Source: Enterococcus crotali
GTDB taxonomy: Bacteria > Bacillota > Bacilli > Lactobacillales > Enterococcaceae
Reading direction: 5' to 3'
Length of the DNA: 64,000 nucleotides
NCBI RefSeq assembly: GCF_000633635.1
Contig: NZ_AYPQ01000007.1
Span: forward strand, 133,918 to 197,917
The position numbers and the translations under genes were made by a program. The notes under the pieces were generated by a model. The model did not search any database. It saw nothing but the letters and a program-made list of their open reading frames with translations, and was not told the origin of the DNA. This document shows, in pieces, positions 1-8,641 of this stretch; the first letter of the stretch is position 1; each line of letters begins with the position of its first letter.

Positions 1-1848
1 AAAAAAAGTGGTTATAATGATAGTAAAGAAGAATCAAGTAAAGCATATGTAAGTTTTAGTTCGTTATTTATCAGAAACGAAAAAGTTGAAATGTTGAAAA
101 AAAAGTTAGATGTGTCAAGTAATCAAGTTTTTTTATACGATAATGAACTGGCTAAATCTACTTTAATTATCTTAATAGGATGTTTATTGTTAATAGTATT
201 AGTATTATTAGCGACGTATTTAGTCATATTTAATGTCATGTACATTTCACTTGTAAAGGATATCAACGTCTTTGGATTGTATAGGGCAATTGGTATGACA
301 TATGCTCAAATCAAAAAAATGTTTATGTATCAGTTATTCTTCTTGTTAATCATTGGTGTACCAATCGGTGTAATTTTAGGTATGACTTTTAATCATTTCG
401 TTATCCCTGGTGGAGTTGACTCTTTTAGCGTGAGTGAAATCGGTTTTAATGGGGCAACATTAATTTGTTCCTGTCTATTTGTTTCCGTAACAACATATGT
501 TTCATTGAGTTTTCCTATAAAAATAGCGATGAAACGTACGGTAGTTGAAGCTAAAGGCATGAGCTTTCAAAAAAATAAACAGAGACATAAACGGTTAAAA
601 GGAACTAGTTTATTGTCAATGTCAAATAAAAACATTTTTAGAGACAAAAGGAGAGCCTTCTTAGTTATTACATCGTTATTTTTAGCGTTTACTACTTTTA
701 TTACGATTAACACCTTAATTTATAGCAGAAATGATGAAGATTTTGTAAATGCTCATATGGAAGATGATCTTATTTTAGAAAACCAAACTGGATCAGGAGA
801 AGATGAACAGCCAAAACAGGTTTTTACAGATGAAATTATGAATAAAATATTTTCTCAGTCTGAAATAAAAAACATTAGTAAAATTTCTTTTACACCAATG
901 GTAATTAAGTATGAGCACAAAAAATATTATAATTATCTGGATAAGTACTATAAAAAGTATATGAGAATTTCAGCAAGTGAAGGAGAAGAAAATATAAAAA
1001 ATGATCCAAACCAATTTTACGGCTTTGTTGTTGGAATTGGTAAAGAGGATTTTAAAAAGATTCAAGAAAAGCTAACTAGTAAGGTAGACGAAGCTGACTT
1101 TTATGAGGGGAGGATAGGGATACTAAATACAGATATCGATGAAACATCCGAGTTTGTAAATAAAGAGTTGAATTGTGAAGTATCCGGAAAAAATTTAAAT
1201 GTTGAAATAGCGGCTGTTACAAATCAGAGTCTTTCAGATAAAGCAGGGATAGCACCCAATATCTATTTATATGAAGATGTAGTGAATCAAATGGGTATCT
1301 CCTATATCTATGAAAAAATCCGTTTGAATTTTGATTCTGAAAATGCTGGAGATGTAAATGAACAAATAAAGGCTATGGTAAAAAAAGATAATAGAATAGG
1401 TATCGTTAGTAAAATAGATATTCGAGATGAAATGAAAAATAGTATTAAAGAAATTTCGATGATATCTAATGCTTTGATTACTCTATTTGCTTTAATAGCT
1501 ATGATTAATTTTGTAAATGTTATAACAGCGGGAATTGTGGAACGGAATAAGGAATTTTCAATTTTAGAAAGTATTGGTATGACCAGAAAACAAATAAGAA
1601 AAATGGTGATGTTAGAAAGCATAGAATATCTCGTACTTTCAGTTGGGGTGACTTTAATTATTGGGATTCCCATATCCTACTTGTTGTTTAATCTTTTTAA
1701 AGAAGAAAGCTATATGCAGTTTACTATCCCTTGGAAGGCTCTTGCTGGAATGATAGTGATTATTGGGGCAATAGGTATTCTTATTCCAATTCTATTTTTT
1801 AGAAAGAAGAAAGAATCTATCAGTGTAAGACTACGAAGTAATAACTAA
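1..1848 (+). CDS. FtsX-like ABC transporter permease, 5' end outside window
   Basis: The reading frame is open from the first base of the window, so this is the C-terminal 615 residues of a longer protein; the ATG at 91 is internal. Membrane segments occur near the start of the visible part (after residue 50), in a block of four to the middle, and three at the end, separated by a charged extracytoplasmic domain of about 220 residues. This is the layout of MacB/FtsX or BceB-type permeases, in which two FtsX domains flank an external domain. Such permeases act with a separate ATPase, which would lie upstream. It precedes the peptide cluster on the same strand, but a terminator separates them. 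A role in peptide immunity or export is inferred from position only. Confidence 0.8.
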   Translation, partial: KKSGYNDSKEESSKAYVSFSSLFIRNEKVEMLKKKLDVSSNQVFLYDNELAKSTLIILIGCLLLIVLVLLATYLVIFNVMYISLVKDINVFGLYRAIGMTYAQIKKMFMYQLFFLLIIGVPIGVILGMTFNHFVIPGGVDSFSVSEIGFNGATLICSCLFVSVTTYVSLSFPIKIAMKRTVVEAKGMSFQKNKQRHKRLKGTSLLSMSNKNIFRDKRRAFLVITSLFLAFTTFITINTLIYSRNDEDFVNAHMEDDLILENQTGSGEDEQPKQVFTDEIMNKIFSQSEIKNISKISFTPMVIKYEHKKYYNYLDKYYKKYMRISASEGEENIKNDPNQFYGFVVGIGKEDFKKIQEKLTSKVDEADFYEGRIGILNTDIDETSEFVNKELNCEVSGKNLNVEIAAVTNQSLSDKAGIAPNIYLYEDVVNQMGISYIYEKIRLNFDSENAGDVNEQIKAMVKKDNRIGIVSKIDIRDEMKNSIKEISMISNALITLFALIAMINFVNVITAGIVERNKEFSILESIGMTRKQIRKMVMLESIEYLVLSVGVTLIIGIPISYLLFNLFKEESYMQFTIPWKALAGMIVIIGAIGILIPILFFRKKKESISVRLRSNN

Positions 1849-1860
1849 AAATTAAACAAG

Positions 1861-1898
1861 GTTCTGATTATTATGAAAATAGTAATCAGAATTTTTCT
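1861..1898 (+). terminator. Rho-independent terminator after the permease gene
   Basis: An inverted repeat (TTCTGATTA / TAATCAGAA) with an A/T-rich loop is followed by TTTTT. It separates the permease transcript from the radical SAM gene. A TATAAT at 1964-1969 is a good -10 element for the next gene, although no convincing -35 was found. Confidence 0.7.
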
Positions 1899-1998
1899 GA
1901 ATACAGGCATAAAAAATGATGATAGTGATAGATTTCTGACATTATTTGGAAAGAATAGTTGGCTATAATTAATATATAAGTTGAAAGGAACTAAAAAT

Positions 1999-2997
1999 AT
2001 GGGATATTCAATATGGGTAACAGCAGATTGTAATTTGCAATGTAAATATTGTTATGAAGGAAATGACAAACCTAGAGTGTATATGAATAATGTAACAGCT
2101 GATCAAGTGGTCAAATATATTCTTAGTGATTATGATGACGATGAAAGTTTATTAATTAACTTTCATGGAGGGGAACCTTTACTAAACATGAAGATTATAG
2201 AATATTTGGTGAAAAAAATCAATACAGATATTAATCCAGCAACAGAAGTTATCTACTCTGTCACAACAAATGGAACAGTTCTTTCTGCAAGCATATTAAA
2301 TTTTATGTTGGATAACTCATTTGAAATCACTATAAGTATTGATGGGAATGAGGAGACTCAAAATTATCTGCGTCCATTTAAAAATGGAAATAAATCTTTT
2401 GATGTAGTTCTGAATAATGCTTTAATTCTTAATCAAAAGTTCCCAAATTTAAGATTGAGAATGACATTTAATTCTAAAACTACAGACTGTTTAGCATCCA
2501 ATGTAATTTTCCTATGTGAGCAAGGGTTTCAAACGATTGTTCCTATAGAAGATGATTTTGATACAGAGTGGGATGAAATTCATTTGGAGATTCTAGAAGA
2601 ACAAATTAAATTAATTAAGGCGTATCTTGAAAAAAATCCTACTAAAAGTGTTAGTCTCTGTGAAAAATTATCTCCCTGTACGGGAAACTGTAGTGGAGGT
2701 ATTTCTAGCAAGCATATCTTTTGTGATGGGAAAATATATCCATGTTTAATGGCAGGTAATGAGGATAATTTTGAGGTAGGTGATATAAATACTGGAATTA
2801 ATGAATTAAAATTATCCGAAATATTAGAAACTGCAGATAAAGAAAATCCAACATGTAGTGGGTGCAGTTTGATAAATTATTGTGAAGGATCACGATGTAA
2901 AATTATTAATAAGCTAGTTACTGGAAATTATCTACAACCAGCAGCCATTCAATGTCGGATCACCAGTTTATTCTATCAATTAAATGGCATTGTTTAA
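1999..2997 (+). CDS. Radical SAM/SPASM peptide-modifying enzyme
   Basis: A 332-residue radical SAM enzyme. The SAM-binding CxxxCxxC motif is at residues 11-18 (C11, C15, C18), almost at the N-terminus, so there is no N-terminal RRE/PqqD-like domain. The C-terminal part has the Cys-rich SPASM pattern (CSGG, a CDGKIYPC segment, then CSGC and CEGSRC) expected to hold auxiliary iron-sulfur clusters. I chose ATG 1999 rather than TTG 1981 because GAAAGGA at 1983-1989 is a well-spaced ribosome site for it. Family knowledge: SPASM maturases install thioether (sactionine or ranthipeptide) or carbon-carbon crosslinks in ribosomal peptides. The small Cys-containing gene immediately downstream is the likely substrate. 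The exact bond formed cannot be told from sequence. Confidence 0.88.
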   Translation: MGYSIWVTADCNLQCKYCYEGNDKPRVYMNNVTADQVVKYILSDYDDDESLLINFHGGEPLLNMKIIEYLVKKINTDINPATEVIYSVTTNGTVLSASILNFMLDNSFEITISIDGNEETQNYLRPFKNGNKSFDVVLNNALILNQKFPNLRLRMTFNSKTTDCLASNVIFLCEQGFQTIVPIEDDFDTEWDEIHLEILEEQIKLIKAYLEKNPTKSVSLCEKLSPCTGNCSGGISSKHIFCDGKIYPCLMAGNEDNFEVGDINTGINELKLSEILETADKENPTCSGCSLINYCEGSRCKIINKLVTGNYLQPAAIQCRITSLFYQLNGIV

Positions 2998-3061
2998 TTA
3001 TTTATCTTTGTTATTAGTGAATACTAATATAAATAGTAAAAAAATTAAGGAGGTGAGGTAT

Positions 3062-3226
3062 ATGTTAAAATTCAAAAAAATTGAGGATAAAACTTTAGTA
3101 AAAGTGCAAGCTCAAAAAAACTGTACAGCAGCAGGACACAGTTACAAGTATGAAGGTCAAGGAGATTGTCTTAACGACTGTGTTCAATGGGACAAACCTA
3201 GATATTACGCGTCTAAAACCCATTAG
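3062..3226 (+). CDS. Cys-containing RiPP precursor peptide (putative)
   Basis: A 54-residue peptide with an excellent ribosome site (AAGGAGGTG, 3047-3055) just before ATG 3062, stronger than those of its neighbours. Residues 1-18 are Lys/Val-rich and leader-like. Residues 19-54 look like a core: Cys at 21, 36 and 40, two Gly-rich turns, aromatic residues Y28, Y30, W43, Y48 and Y49, and His at 26 and 54. There is no signal peptide and no GG-type cleavage motif, which fits removal by the adjacent protease rather than by a C39 exporter. Position between a radical SAM maturase and a protease/exporter pair makes it the probable substrate. I do not recognise the core sequence from any characterised bacteriocin, and the class (sactipeptide, ranthipeptide, cyclophane) is unresolved. 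Confidence 0.8.
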   Translation: MLKFKKIEDKTLVKVQAQKNCTAAGHSYKYEGQGDCLNDCVQWDKPRYYASKTH

Positions 3227-3230
3227 TCTA

Positions 3231-3275
3231 AAGGAATTAGCAACTGTATAGTTACGGTTGTTAATTCTTTTTTTT
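3231..3275 (+). terminator. Attenuator/terminator hairpin between precursor and protease genes
   Basis: A long hairpin (arms 3231-3248 and 3253-3270, loop TAGT, one or more G-U pairs) ends in a run of eight T. It begins five bases after the precursor stop. Partial readthrough would give abundant precursor mRNA and less protease and exporter mRNA. No separate promoter is obvious before the protease gene. Confidence 0.8.
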
Positions 3276-3287
3276 GGAGGAAAGCAC

Positions 3288-4292
3288 ATGGTAAGAAAAT
3301 TAAAAATTGCAATTATTGATTCTGGTGTGGATTCTTCCCATAGTTTTTTAAATGAGAAAATCAGTTGGGGATGTACAATTCAACCAGATTTGGAAGTAAT
3401 AGAAGGAAAATATAAAGATATAGAAGGTCATGGTACTAATGTAGTTTCAGTAATAACAAAAGAAAATCAAAATGTTGAGATTTATCCAATTAGGATCTTT
3501 GATAGTAGTGGTCAAACTTCATTATTGGTTTTAGAAAAAGCGCTCATGGTTGCTAGGGACCTAGATGTAGACATTGTAAATCTAAGCTTATCAATCATTG
3601 ATAAATTTAAATCGTCAGATTTAGAAAAAATATGTCAAAAGTTAAGAAGTGAAGGAAAGATAATAATTTCCTCACAGTCAAATTCGAATCAAAAAAGTTA
3701 CCCTGCTTATTTTAAAAGTTGTATAGGTGTTAGGGGGCATATCTTGGAAAGCGACTCTTCGTATTGGTTTAATCCATATAAAGGTGTTCAAGTTGTTGTT
3801 GATTCAGAACCTTTTTTTCATGCAACATTAGATGGAAATTATTGTATGTTTGGAAAAAGTAATAGTTATGCAGCAGCAAAATTTACAGGAATGGTTTCTA
3901 AAGTTATTGAGAAAAATGATACACATGATATAAAGCAAATATATGAAATATTAAAAAAAGGTGCTAGTAAAAAGTGGTGGACAAAGTACCATCATAGACA
4001 TAGTTACAGATTTCCTGAGTTTGAAATTTTTGAAAAAAAACAAGGTAATCAAGAAATAGCATATCCCATTGTAAAAATCTTACTAGATTATTTGAGATTA
4101 ACGGATGAAAAATCATTGTATTATCATAGCTTATTTTCTCAGGAAAATGGATTGAGATATGATCAATGCTTTGATTTATTATTGCAGCTAGAAAGCTATT
4201 TTGAATTGTCAATCAGAGACTATTCTGAAATTTCTAGAAAAGATTTCTATTCTTTTAGTAGTTTATTGGCTCTGGTAAATCAATATCTTTAA
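3288..4292 (+). CDS. Cytosolic subtilisin-like (S8) protease, probable leader peptidase
   Basis: A 334-residue S8 family protease. The catalytic triad is visible as D11 (IIDSGVD), H48 (GHGTNV) and S193 (SNSYAAA), with an oxyanion-hole Asn near 132 (SQSN). It has no signal peptide, no propeptide and no membrane segment, unlike exported subtilases, so it should act in the cytoplasm. About 130 C-terminal residues after the catalytic domain show no recognised fold. ATG 3288 is chosen because GGAGG lies at 3276-3280; the frame extends upstream to 3258 without a better start. Family knowledge: S8 proteases serve as leader peptidases in several RiPP classes. Its place between precursor and exporter suggests it removes the leader before export. 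Confidence 0.85.
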   Translation: MVRKLKIAIIDSGVDSSHSFLNEKISWGCTIQPDLEVIEGKYKDIEGHGTNVVSVITKENQNVEIYPIRIFDSSGQTSLLVLEKALMVARDLDVDIVNLSLSIIDKFKSSDLEKICQKLRSEGKIIISSQSNSNQKSYPAYFKSCIGVRGHILESDSSYWFNPYKGVQVVVDSEPFFHATLDGNYCMFGKSNSYAAAKFTGMVSKVIEKNDTHDIKQIYEILKKGASKKWWTKYHHRHSYRFPEFEIFEKKQGNQEIAYPIVKILLDYLRLTDEKSLYYHSLFSQENGLRYDQCFDLLLQLESYFELSIRDYSEISRKDFYSFSSLLALVNQYL

Positions 4293-4307
4293 AGGTGGGT
4301 GAAGCCT

Positions 4308-5996
4308 ATGAATAAAAATGTAATTAAGTATTTAAGAATATGTTGTGAAAATAAAAGTGTAAAAATATTCTCATCATTTATTTTAATGGTTCTATCTCTA
4401 CTTACTACCTTTTTAGCCCCAAAATACTTAGGGGAAATAATAGATAATGGGATTATAAAACAAAACTTTCAAGTTGTTTGGACATTAGGTTGCATTTATT
4501 TGCTGTTGTATATTTTTAGCGAGGTAGTCGACTATGTTTTGTATAATTTTTTTAATGCTATAAAACTTGAAGGATCAAAAAAAATTAAAGAGAGATTGTT
4601 AATAAATATATCGAATGCAAATGGCGACCAACTATCTAAAAATCAAACAGGAGAATTTATATATATTATTAATAATGATATATTTAGAATTGAAAATTTC
4701 GGAATTGAAGTATGGTTTAAGTGTGTTATAAATTTATTAACTGCTCTTGGGGCTGTAGTATTTCTTGTGAAAATAAATGTAGCTTTGTTCTTAATTATTT
4801 TATCAATTGAAGTGGTTGTGATTTTTGTCCAAAAAAGCTACTCTATTAAAATTGAAAAGGAAACAAAGCTAATTAGAAAAAATGCAGGTAATCAATCTAA
4901 TGTACAAGAACAATATATATCTAAAATACGAGAGGTTATTCTATCAAATTCTGCACAATATTTTTTGCGAAAAATATCGAAATATCAGGATAGGTTCATT
5001 GATATGGCAAAATCAATTAACAAAAAATTATCAAAATCAGATTTAGTATCTGCATTATCAACACATCTTTCTGTAATAACCATTTACGTTTTAGGTGGTT
5101 GGTTTATTATCAATTATAACACTTCTTTGGGTGATTTAATTTCGTTTACTCAATACATGGGATTGTTTATCGGTTCGATTAACTATTTATTAAAAGCGAT
5201 CATTTCATTGAAGCAAACAACAATTTCATTAGACCGAATTTTTGAAGAACTAGACAAACAAAAATATGATGAATCGAAAGAATCTTATCAAGATAAAATT
5301 TATGGAGACATATTCTTTAATAATGTAACTTTTTCGTATAATGAAAGTAAAATTTTAGAGAATTTTACTTTAAAGGTATCTAAGGGAACTGTTGTGGGAA
5401 TTGCAGGAGAAAGTGGATGTGGAAAGTCTACACTAACATATCTTATGTATAAATTGTGGAAGCCAGAAAAAGGATCAATAGAAATTGATAATATAAAGAT
5501 TGAAGAATGGGAATTAGATTGTTTGAGGAAGCAAATTTGTATTGTTAGCCAAGAATCGTTGATAATTGATGATTCCGTAAAAATGAATATTCTTTGGGAT
5601 TCAAATTTATCTGATATCCCTATTGATTTATTAGAAGCATTGGAACTGAAGGAAATTGCAAAAGGTACAGATATTGGTGAAAATGGAAGGAAACTATCAG
5701 GAGGACAAAAACAGAGAATTGCAATTGCTAGAGCAATAATGAAAAATACTCCAATAATTATTTTAGATGAATCAACTTCAGCATTAGATAATATTTCTCA
5801 AGATAAAATTTGGAAAAATATTCAACCGTGGCTTGCTGAAAAAACCGTAATAATTATTGCTCATAGAATGGAATTGATTCGTAATTGTGATTATATATGT
5901 ATAATCCAAGATGGAATGGTAGTTGAAAATGGAACACATGTCGATATGATTGAAAATCAAAAGGAGTATTATAGGCTAGTAAACTCCATCTCTTAA
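4308..5996 (+). CDS. ABC exporter (fused membrane and ATPase domains)
   Basis: A 562-residue half-transporter: six membrane segments in residues 1-310, then an ATPase domain with Walker A GESGCGKST, signature LSGGQKQR and Walker B ILDESTSALD with the catalytic Glu present. It should work as a homodimer. There is no N-terminal C39 peptidase domain, so it does not cleave a leader itself; this matches the separate protease gene 15 bases upstream. ATG 4308 is preferred over GTG 4299 because AGGTGGG at 4293-4299 is then correctly spaced. Probable role: export of the modified, trimmed peptide, perhaps also self-protection. Confidence 0.87.
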   Translation: MNKNVIKYLRICCENKSVKIFSSFILMVLSLLTTFLAPKYLGEIIDNGIIKQNFQVVWTLGCIYLLLYIFSEVVDYVLYNFFNAIKLEGSKKIKERLLINISNANGDQLSKNQTGEFIYIINNDIFRIENFGIEVWFKCVINLLTALGAVVFLVKINVALFLIILSIEVVVIFVQKSYSIKIEKETKLIRKNAGNQSNVQEQYISKIREVILSNSAQYFLRKISKYQDRFIDMAKSINKKLSKSDLVSALSTHLSVITIYVLGGWFIINYNTSLGDLISFTQYMGLFIGSINYLLKAIISLKQTTISLDRIFEELDKQKYDESKESYQDKIYGDIFFNNVTFSYNESKILENFTLKVSKGTVVGIAGESGCGKSTLTYLMYKLWKPEKGSIEIDNIKIEEWELDCLRKQICIVSQESLIIDDSVKMNILWDSNLSDIPIDLLEALELKEIAKGTDIGENGRKLSGGQKQRIAIARAIMKNTPIIILDESTSALDNISQDKIWKNIQPWLAEKTVIIIAHRMELIRNCDYICIIQDGMVVENGTHVDMIENQKEYYRLVNSIS

Positions 5997-6207
5997 AATG
6001 TAATTTAATACAAAAGATGGTGGACTGATAGACGTATTGGATTATAGGGGCTCTGTGATGGATTGTGTTTGTGTCTGGAAGAAGCGTACTAATAATAGTG
6101 GCATGTGTGGTAGTTTTTTGATACAATGTAGAAAGCATAATAGGTAAAAAGTTTATTATTTTTTTTAATCGAATTTAGTGAAACCTAATTTGTTAGGAGT
6201 TGATAAA

Positions 6208-6870
6208 GTGAGTAACAAAAATAATGAAATGGATTACCCTAAATGGTTTGATTTTGAAAATGAGGAAATTTTGAAAATTGATAGCGATATTAAAGACTCT
6301 AAAAATTATTATAATTACAGATTTTCAATGATAATGATCATTCAAGAGAAGTTGAAAAAAGACTTAATGATAATATTAATGAACCCCAGTAAAGCGACAT
6401 CAAAAAAATCGGATAGGACTATTAATAGAGTATTAAATTATGCTAAAGATAAGTATAGAAGAGTATATTTATATAACACTTTGCCAGTTTATGAAACAGA
6501 CAGTGGTGCAGTGAAAAAGGTTATTGAAGAAAAACCTAATAAAGATATTATAGAAATCAATACGGATGCAATTATTGCCAAATTAGAAAAATTAGACTTT
6601 AACTGCACTGATTTGATATTAGCAACTGGAAATCCTGTGTCAACTTATGGAAAAGAACAGATTGATAAGATATATGAAAAAATAAAACAAAAAAATATTC
6701 CTATAAAATTCTTCACAAAGGATGGGAATACTATTGAAGTAAATGGGGTTCAATCTAATAATAAGAGGTATACTAAGCATCTACGTGTTATTAGTAACAA
6801 GGCATTGGATAATGAGTTGATTACTGGTAGTATAACTGATCTTATAGAGAAAGATAGTATTTATCAATAA
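6208..6870 (+). CDS. DUF1643 domain protein
   Basis: A 220-residue soluble protein. The middle contains the pattern typical of DUF1643: a hydrophobic strand ending in MNPSKAT, then D-R-T-x-N-R, and a YNTLP strand, followed by an ILATGNP strand. The biochemical function of this family is not established. GTG 6208 is chosen because AGGAGT (6195-6200) sits seven bases before it; GTG 6178 has no ribosome site. It is separated by about 210 bases from the exporter gene, with no terminator seen, so it may or may not belong to the peptide locus. Genes of this family are commonly found in accessory DNA. Confidence 0.65.
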   Translation: MSNKNNEMDYPKWFDFENEEILKIDSDIKDSKNYYNYRFSMIMIIQEKLKKDLMIILMNPSKATSKKSDRTINRVLNYAKDKYRRVYLYNTLPVYETDSGAVKKVIEEKPNKDIIEINTDAIIAKLEKLDFNCTDLILATGNPVSTYGKEQIDKIYEKIKQKNIPIKFFTKDGNTIEVNGVQSNNKRYTKHLRVISNKALDNELITGSITDLIEKDSIYQ

Positions 6871-7262
6871 CTACTATGAAGAGAATGCTAAGTTAGCAAG
6901 TGACAATGAAGCAGATACAAATAACCGTTTCAGTCATATATATATTCGCTTGTAAGCCCATAGTTTTTATGACTATCAATTTAATTGAGTATGTTTATGA
7001 GATGTAGCTTTTGCCTTGTTCGATACAGAATTTCTCTTCCGCAACTGGGAAAAAATAGTTATCTTACTATTAAGTGATTACGATTACTTAGTGGTTCCAA
7101 CAAATAAGTGGGATGAAATAGCGAAAGAAAATGACATCGAGATAGTGAAGTTTGATAGAAGTGGTTACAACCCAATGATTCAAGAACCACAATCATATTT
7201 TGAAGTATTAATTAAGTTTGTGAATTAATAAAAATCATCCGTAACATCAAAGACTTTTCTTT
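6871..7262. other. Intergenic stretch with no intact gene
   Basis: Between the DUF1643 gene and the first copy of the long repeat there is only the remnant-like frame at 7016-7228. I see no promoter, hairpin or RNA gene with confidence. Confidence 0.5.
7016..7228 (+). pseudogene. Unrecognised short ORF, possible gene remnant
   Basis: An open frame of 70 codons beginning only at a TTG without a ribosome site. The protein is charged and globular-looking (motifs VPTNKWDEIA, MIQEPQSYF) and has no recognised family. The lack of an initiation site and the surrounding non-coding sequence suggest the 3' end of a broken gene. It could also be chance. Confidence 0.3.
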
Positions 7263-7531
7263 CCTATATGCCCCACAATTTTTTGACCCAGATATTTATT
7301 TGATGAATTCATAGATTGACCCAGAAAATGACCCAGTTTAATATGAAATTTATTGATATTAGTTGAAGTGAGTATAGTTATTTTTCTTGTTAGAACGCGA
7401 TTTTTAAATCATATTATTAATAATGACACACTACATCTCAACTGACCAAGCTAAAACAGCGTTAAATAAATAGTTTTACAAACCTTGATATAGCAACGTT
7501 TATCCCTACTCATTTGAGTGGGGATTTTTTT
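7263..7531 (+). repeat. Diverged ~270-bp direct repeat, left copy
   Basis: Matches 15067-15338 in order and orientation. Shared landmarks are CCTATA at the start, the doublet of TGACCCAG words separated by AAAA, ATATGAAATTT, GAAGTGAGTAT, a GACCAAGCTAAA tract, CAACGTTTAT and a terminator-like hairpin with a T run at the end. Near the end both copies encode a similar short tail, (M/V)THxISxDQAKxALxK then stop, which resembles the C-terminus of a tyrosine recombinase (inference). Overall identity looks to be roughly three quarters, so the duplication is not recent. Confidence 0.7.
7504..7531 (+). terminator. Terminator hairpin at end of left repeat copy
   Basis: CCCTACTCA and TGAGTGGGG pair around TT and are followed by a run of T. 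The same structure ends the right repeat copy. Confidence 0.6.
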
Positions 7532-7661
7532 GTCTGTTATGAAAAGAGAGAGGACAATTGTCCCACTCTCTTTGATTTCAAAACTTTAATAATTTCTGAG
7601 AAAATGGTTATTAAAGTTATTTTTTTTTGTGGAATATAAATATTATCGAAAAGAAAAACGC

Positions 7662-7690
7662 TTGCAATATGATTTAGAATCAATTATACT
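7662..7690 (+). promoter_or_regulatory. Promoter of the sulfatase/PTS island
   Basis: TTGCAA (7662-7667) and TATACT (7685-7690) are separated by exactly 17 bases, directly upstream of the first antiterminator target. The ACGCTTGCAA stretch overlapping the -35 has a weak resemblance to a catabolite-responsive element, with at least three mismatches. Confidence 0.75.
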
Positions 7691-7704
7691 TACATTAATT
7701 GAAT

Positions 7705-7781
7705 GGGTAGTTACTGGTAAAGCAGGCTATACCTTATTACAGGTGTAATTCTTATACCCGTATTAAGGTATGCCTGTTTTT
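7705..7781 (+). promoter_or_regulatory. RAT antiterminator site 1 with overlapping terminator
   Basis: The 29 bases 7705-7733 match the BglG/LicT ribonucleic antiterminator pattern (GTTACTGGTAAAGCAGGC core). The right part (CAGGCTATACC, 7723-7733) is also the left arm of a terminator whose right arm is GGTATGCCTG (7767-7776) before a T run. Phospho-regulated binding of the downstream-encoded antiterminator would let transcription into its own gene. Confidence 0.85.
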
Positions 7782-7816
7782 AGCTTTTTCTTGTAATTAA
7801 GGAGGTGAAACAAGTC

Positions 7817-8641
7817 TTGAAGATCAAAAAGATACTCAATAACAATGCAGTTTTGGTCGGAAAAGATGGAAAAGATTCTATATGGATTGGAACGGGATTA
7901 GGATTTCAAATGAAGCCTGGTTTAGAAGCTGATGAAAGTAAAATAGAAAAAATCTTTGTCTTGAAAGAAAAGAATTCGTATCAACGATTTGAAAAATTAA
8001 TTTCTTCTATACCAATTGAGTACTTTTCATTGACAGATGATATTATTCAATTGGCAAAGGAGAAATTAGACTACGAGTTGAGTGAAATGCTCTATATGTC
8101 TTTGACAGATCATCTATTCAATTTAATTAAGCTTTATAAACAAGGAATTTCTCTTCATAACCGTCTGTCTTGGGAAATTAAAAAAAGTTATCCCAAAGAG
8201 TTTGAAATAGGAAAACAAGCACTGTACCTAATCGAAAAAAAAATGAAAGTAACATTAGCGGATGAAGAAGCAGGCAATATTGCAATGCACCTGATCAATG
8301 CTCAGATAAATGAAAACGGAGATCAAATGATCGATGCCAGAATCATTGCTAAAAAAATCCGAGATATTATTGCAATTATTCGTTTATCAAACAAGTTAAC
8401 AATTAACGAAAATTCATTAGCTTACGATCGCTTCGTTACTCATCTACGTTTTTTCTTTCAACGTTTGAATGGATCAGAAGATAAATCGAAGCCGAATCCG
8501 TTGTTAGCACATGTAAAAGAGCAATACAATCAAGCATTTCGTACAATGAAGCTAGTTGAAGAATATTTAGAATCAACTTTAAATGATGATGAGCAGTTAT
8601 ATTTAACCTTGCATATTCAAAAATTAATAGAGAACGATTAG
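7817..8641 (+). CDS. BglG/LicT family transcription antiterminator
   Basis: A 274-residue RNA-binding antiterminator: an N-terminal CAT domain (about residues 1-55, beginning MKIKKILNNNAVLV) followed by two PTS regulation domains. Conserved His residues are visible in LTDHL and AMHLINAQ (PRD1) and VTHLRF and LTLHIQKL (PRD2). A TTG at 7817 is chosen because it gives the family N-terminus and lies 11 bases after GGAGG (7801-7805); GTG 7805 overlaps the ribosome site. Family knowledge: substrate-dependent dephosphorylation by the cognate EII lets the protein bind RAT RNA. It sits between two RAT/terminator units and directly before the PTS gene, so it regulates itself and the PTS operon. Confidence 0.92.
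   Translation: MKIKKILNNNAVLVGKDGKDSIWIGTGLGFQMKPGLEADESKIEKIFVLKEKNSYQRFEKLISSIPIEYFSLTDDIIQLAKEKLDYELSEMLYMSLTDHLFNLIKLYKQGISLHNRLSWEIKKSYPKEFEIGKQALYLIEKKMKVTLADEEAGNIAMHLINAQINENGDQMIDARIIAKKIRDIIAIIRLSNKLTINENSLAYDRFVTHLRFFFQRLNGSEDKSKPNPLLAHVKEQYNQAFRTMKLVEEYLESTLNDDEQLYLTLHIQKLIEND

Noticed and set aside
5997..6177. Second precursor peptide or transposase fragment after the exporter
   Set aside because: Short frames on both strands lack ribosome sites and recognisable motifs.
7263..7531. Insertion sequence at the long repeat
   Set aside because: No transposase frame and no terminal inverted repeats; the copies are direct repeats with shared stop codons.
7652..7670. Catabolite-responsive element over the island promoter
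   Set aside because: At least three mismatches from the consensus; too weak to call.
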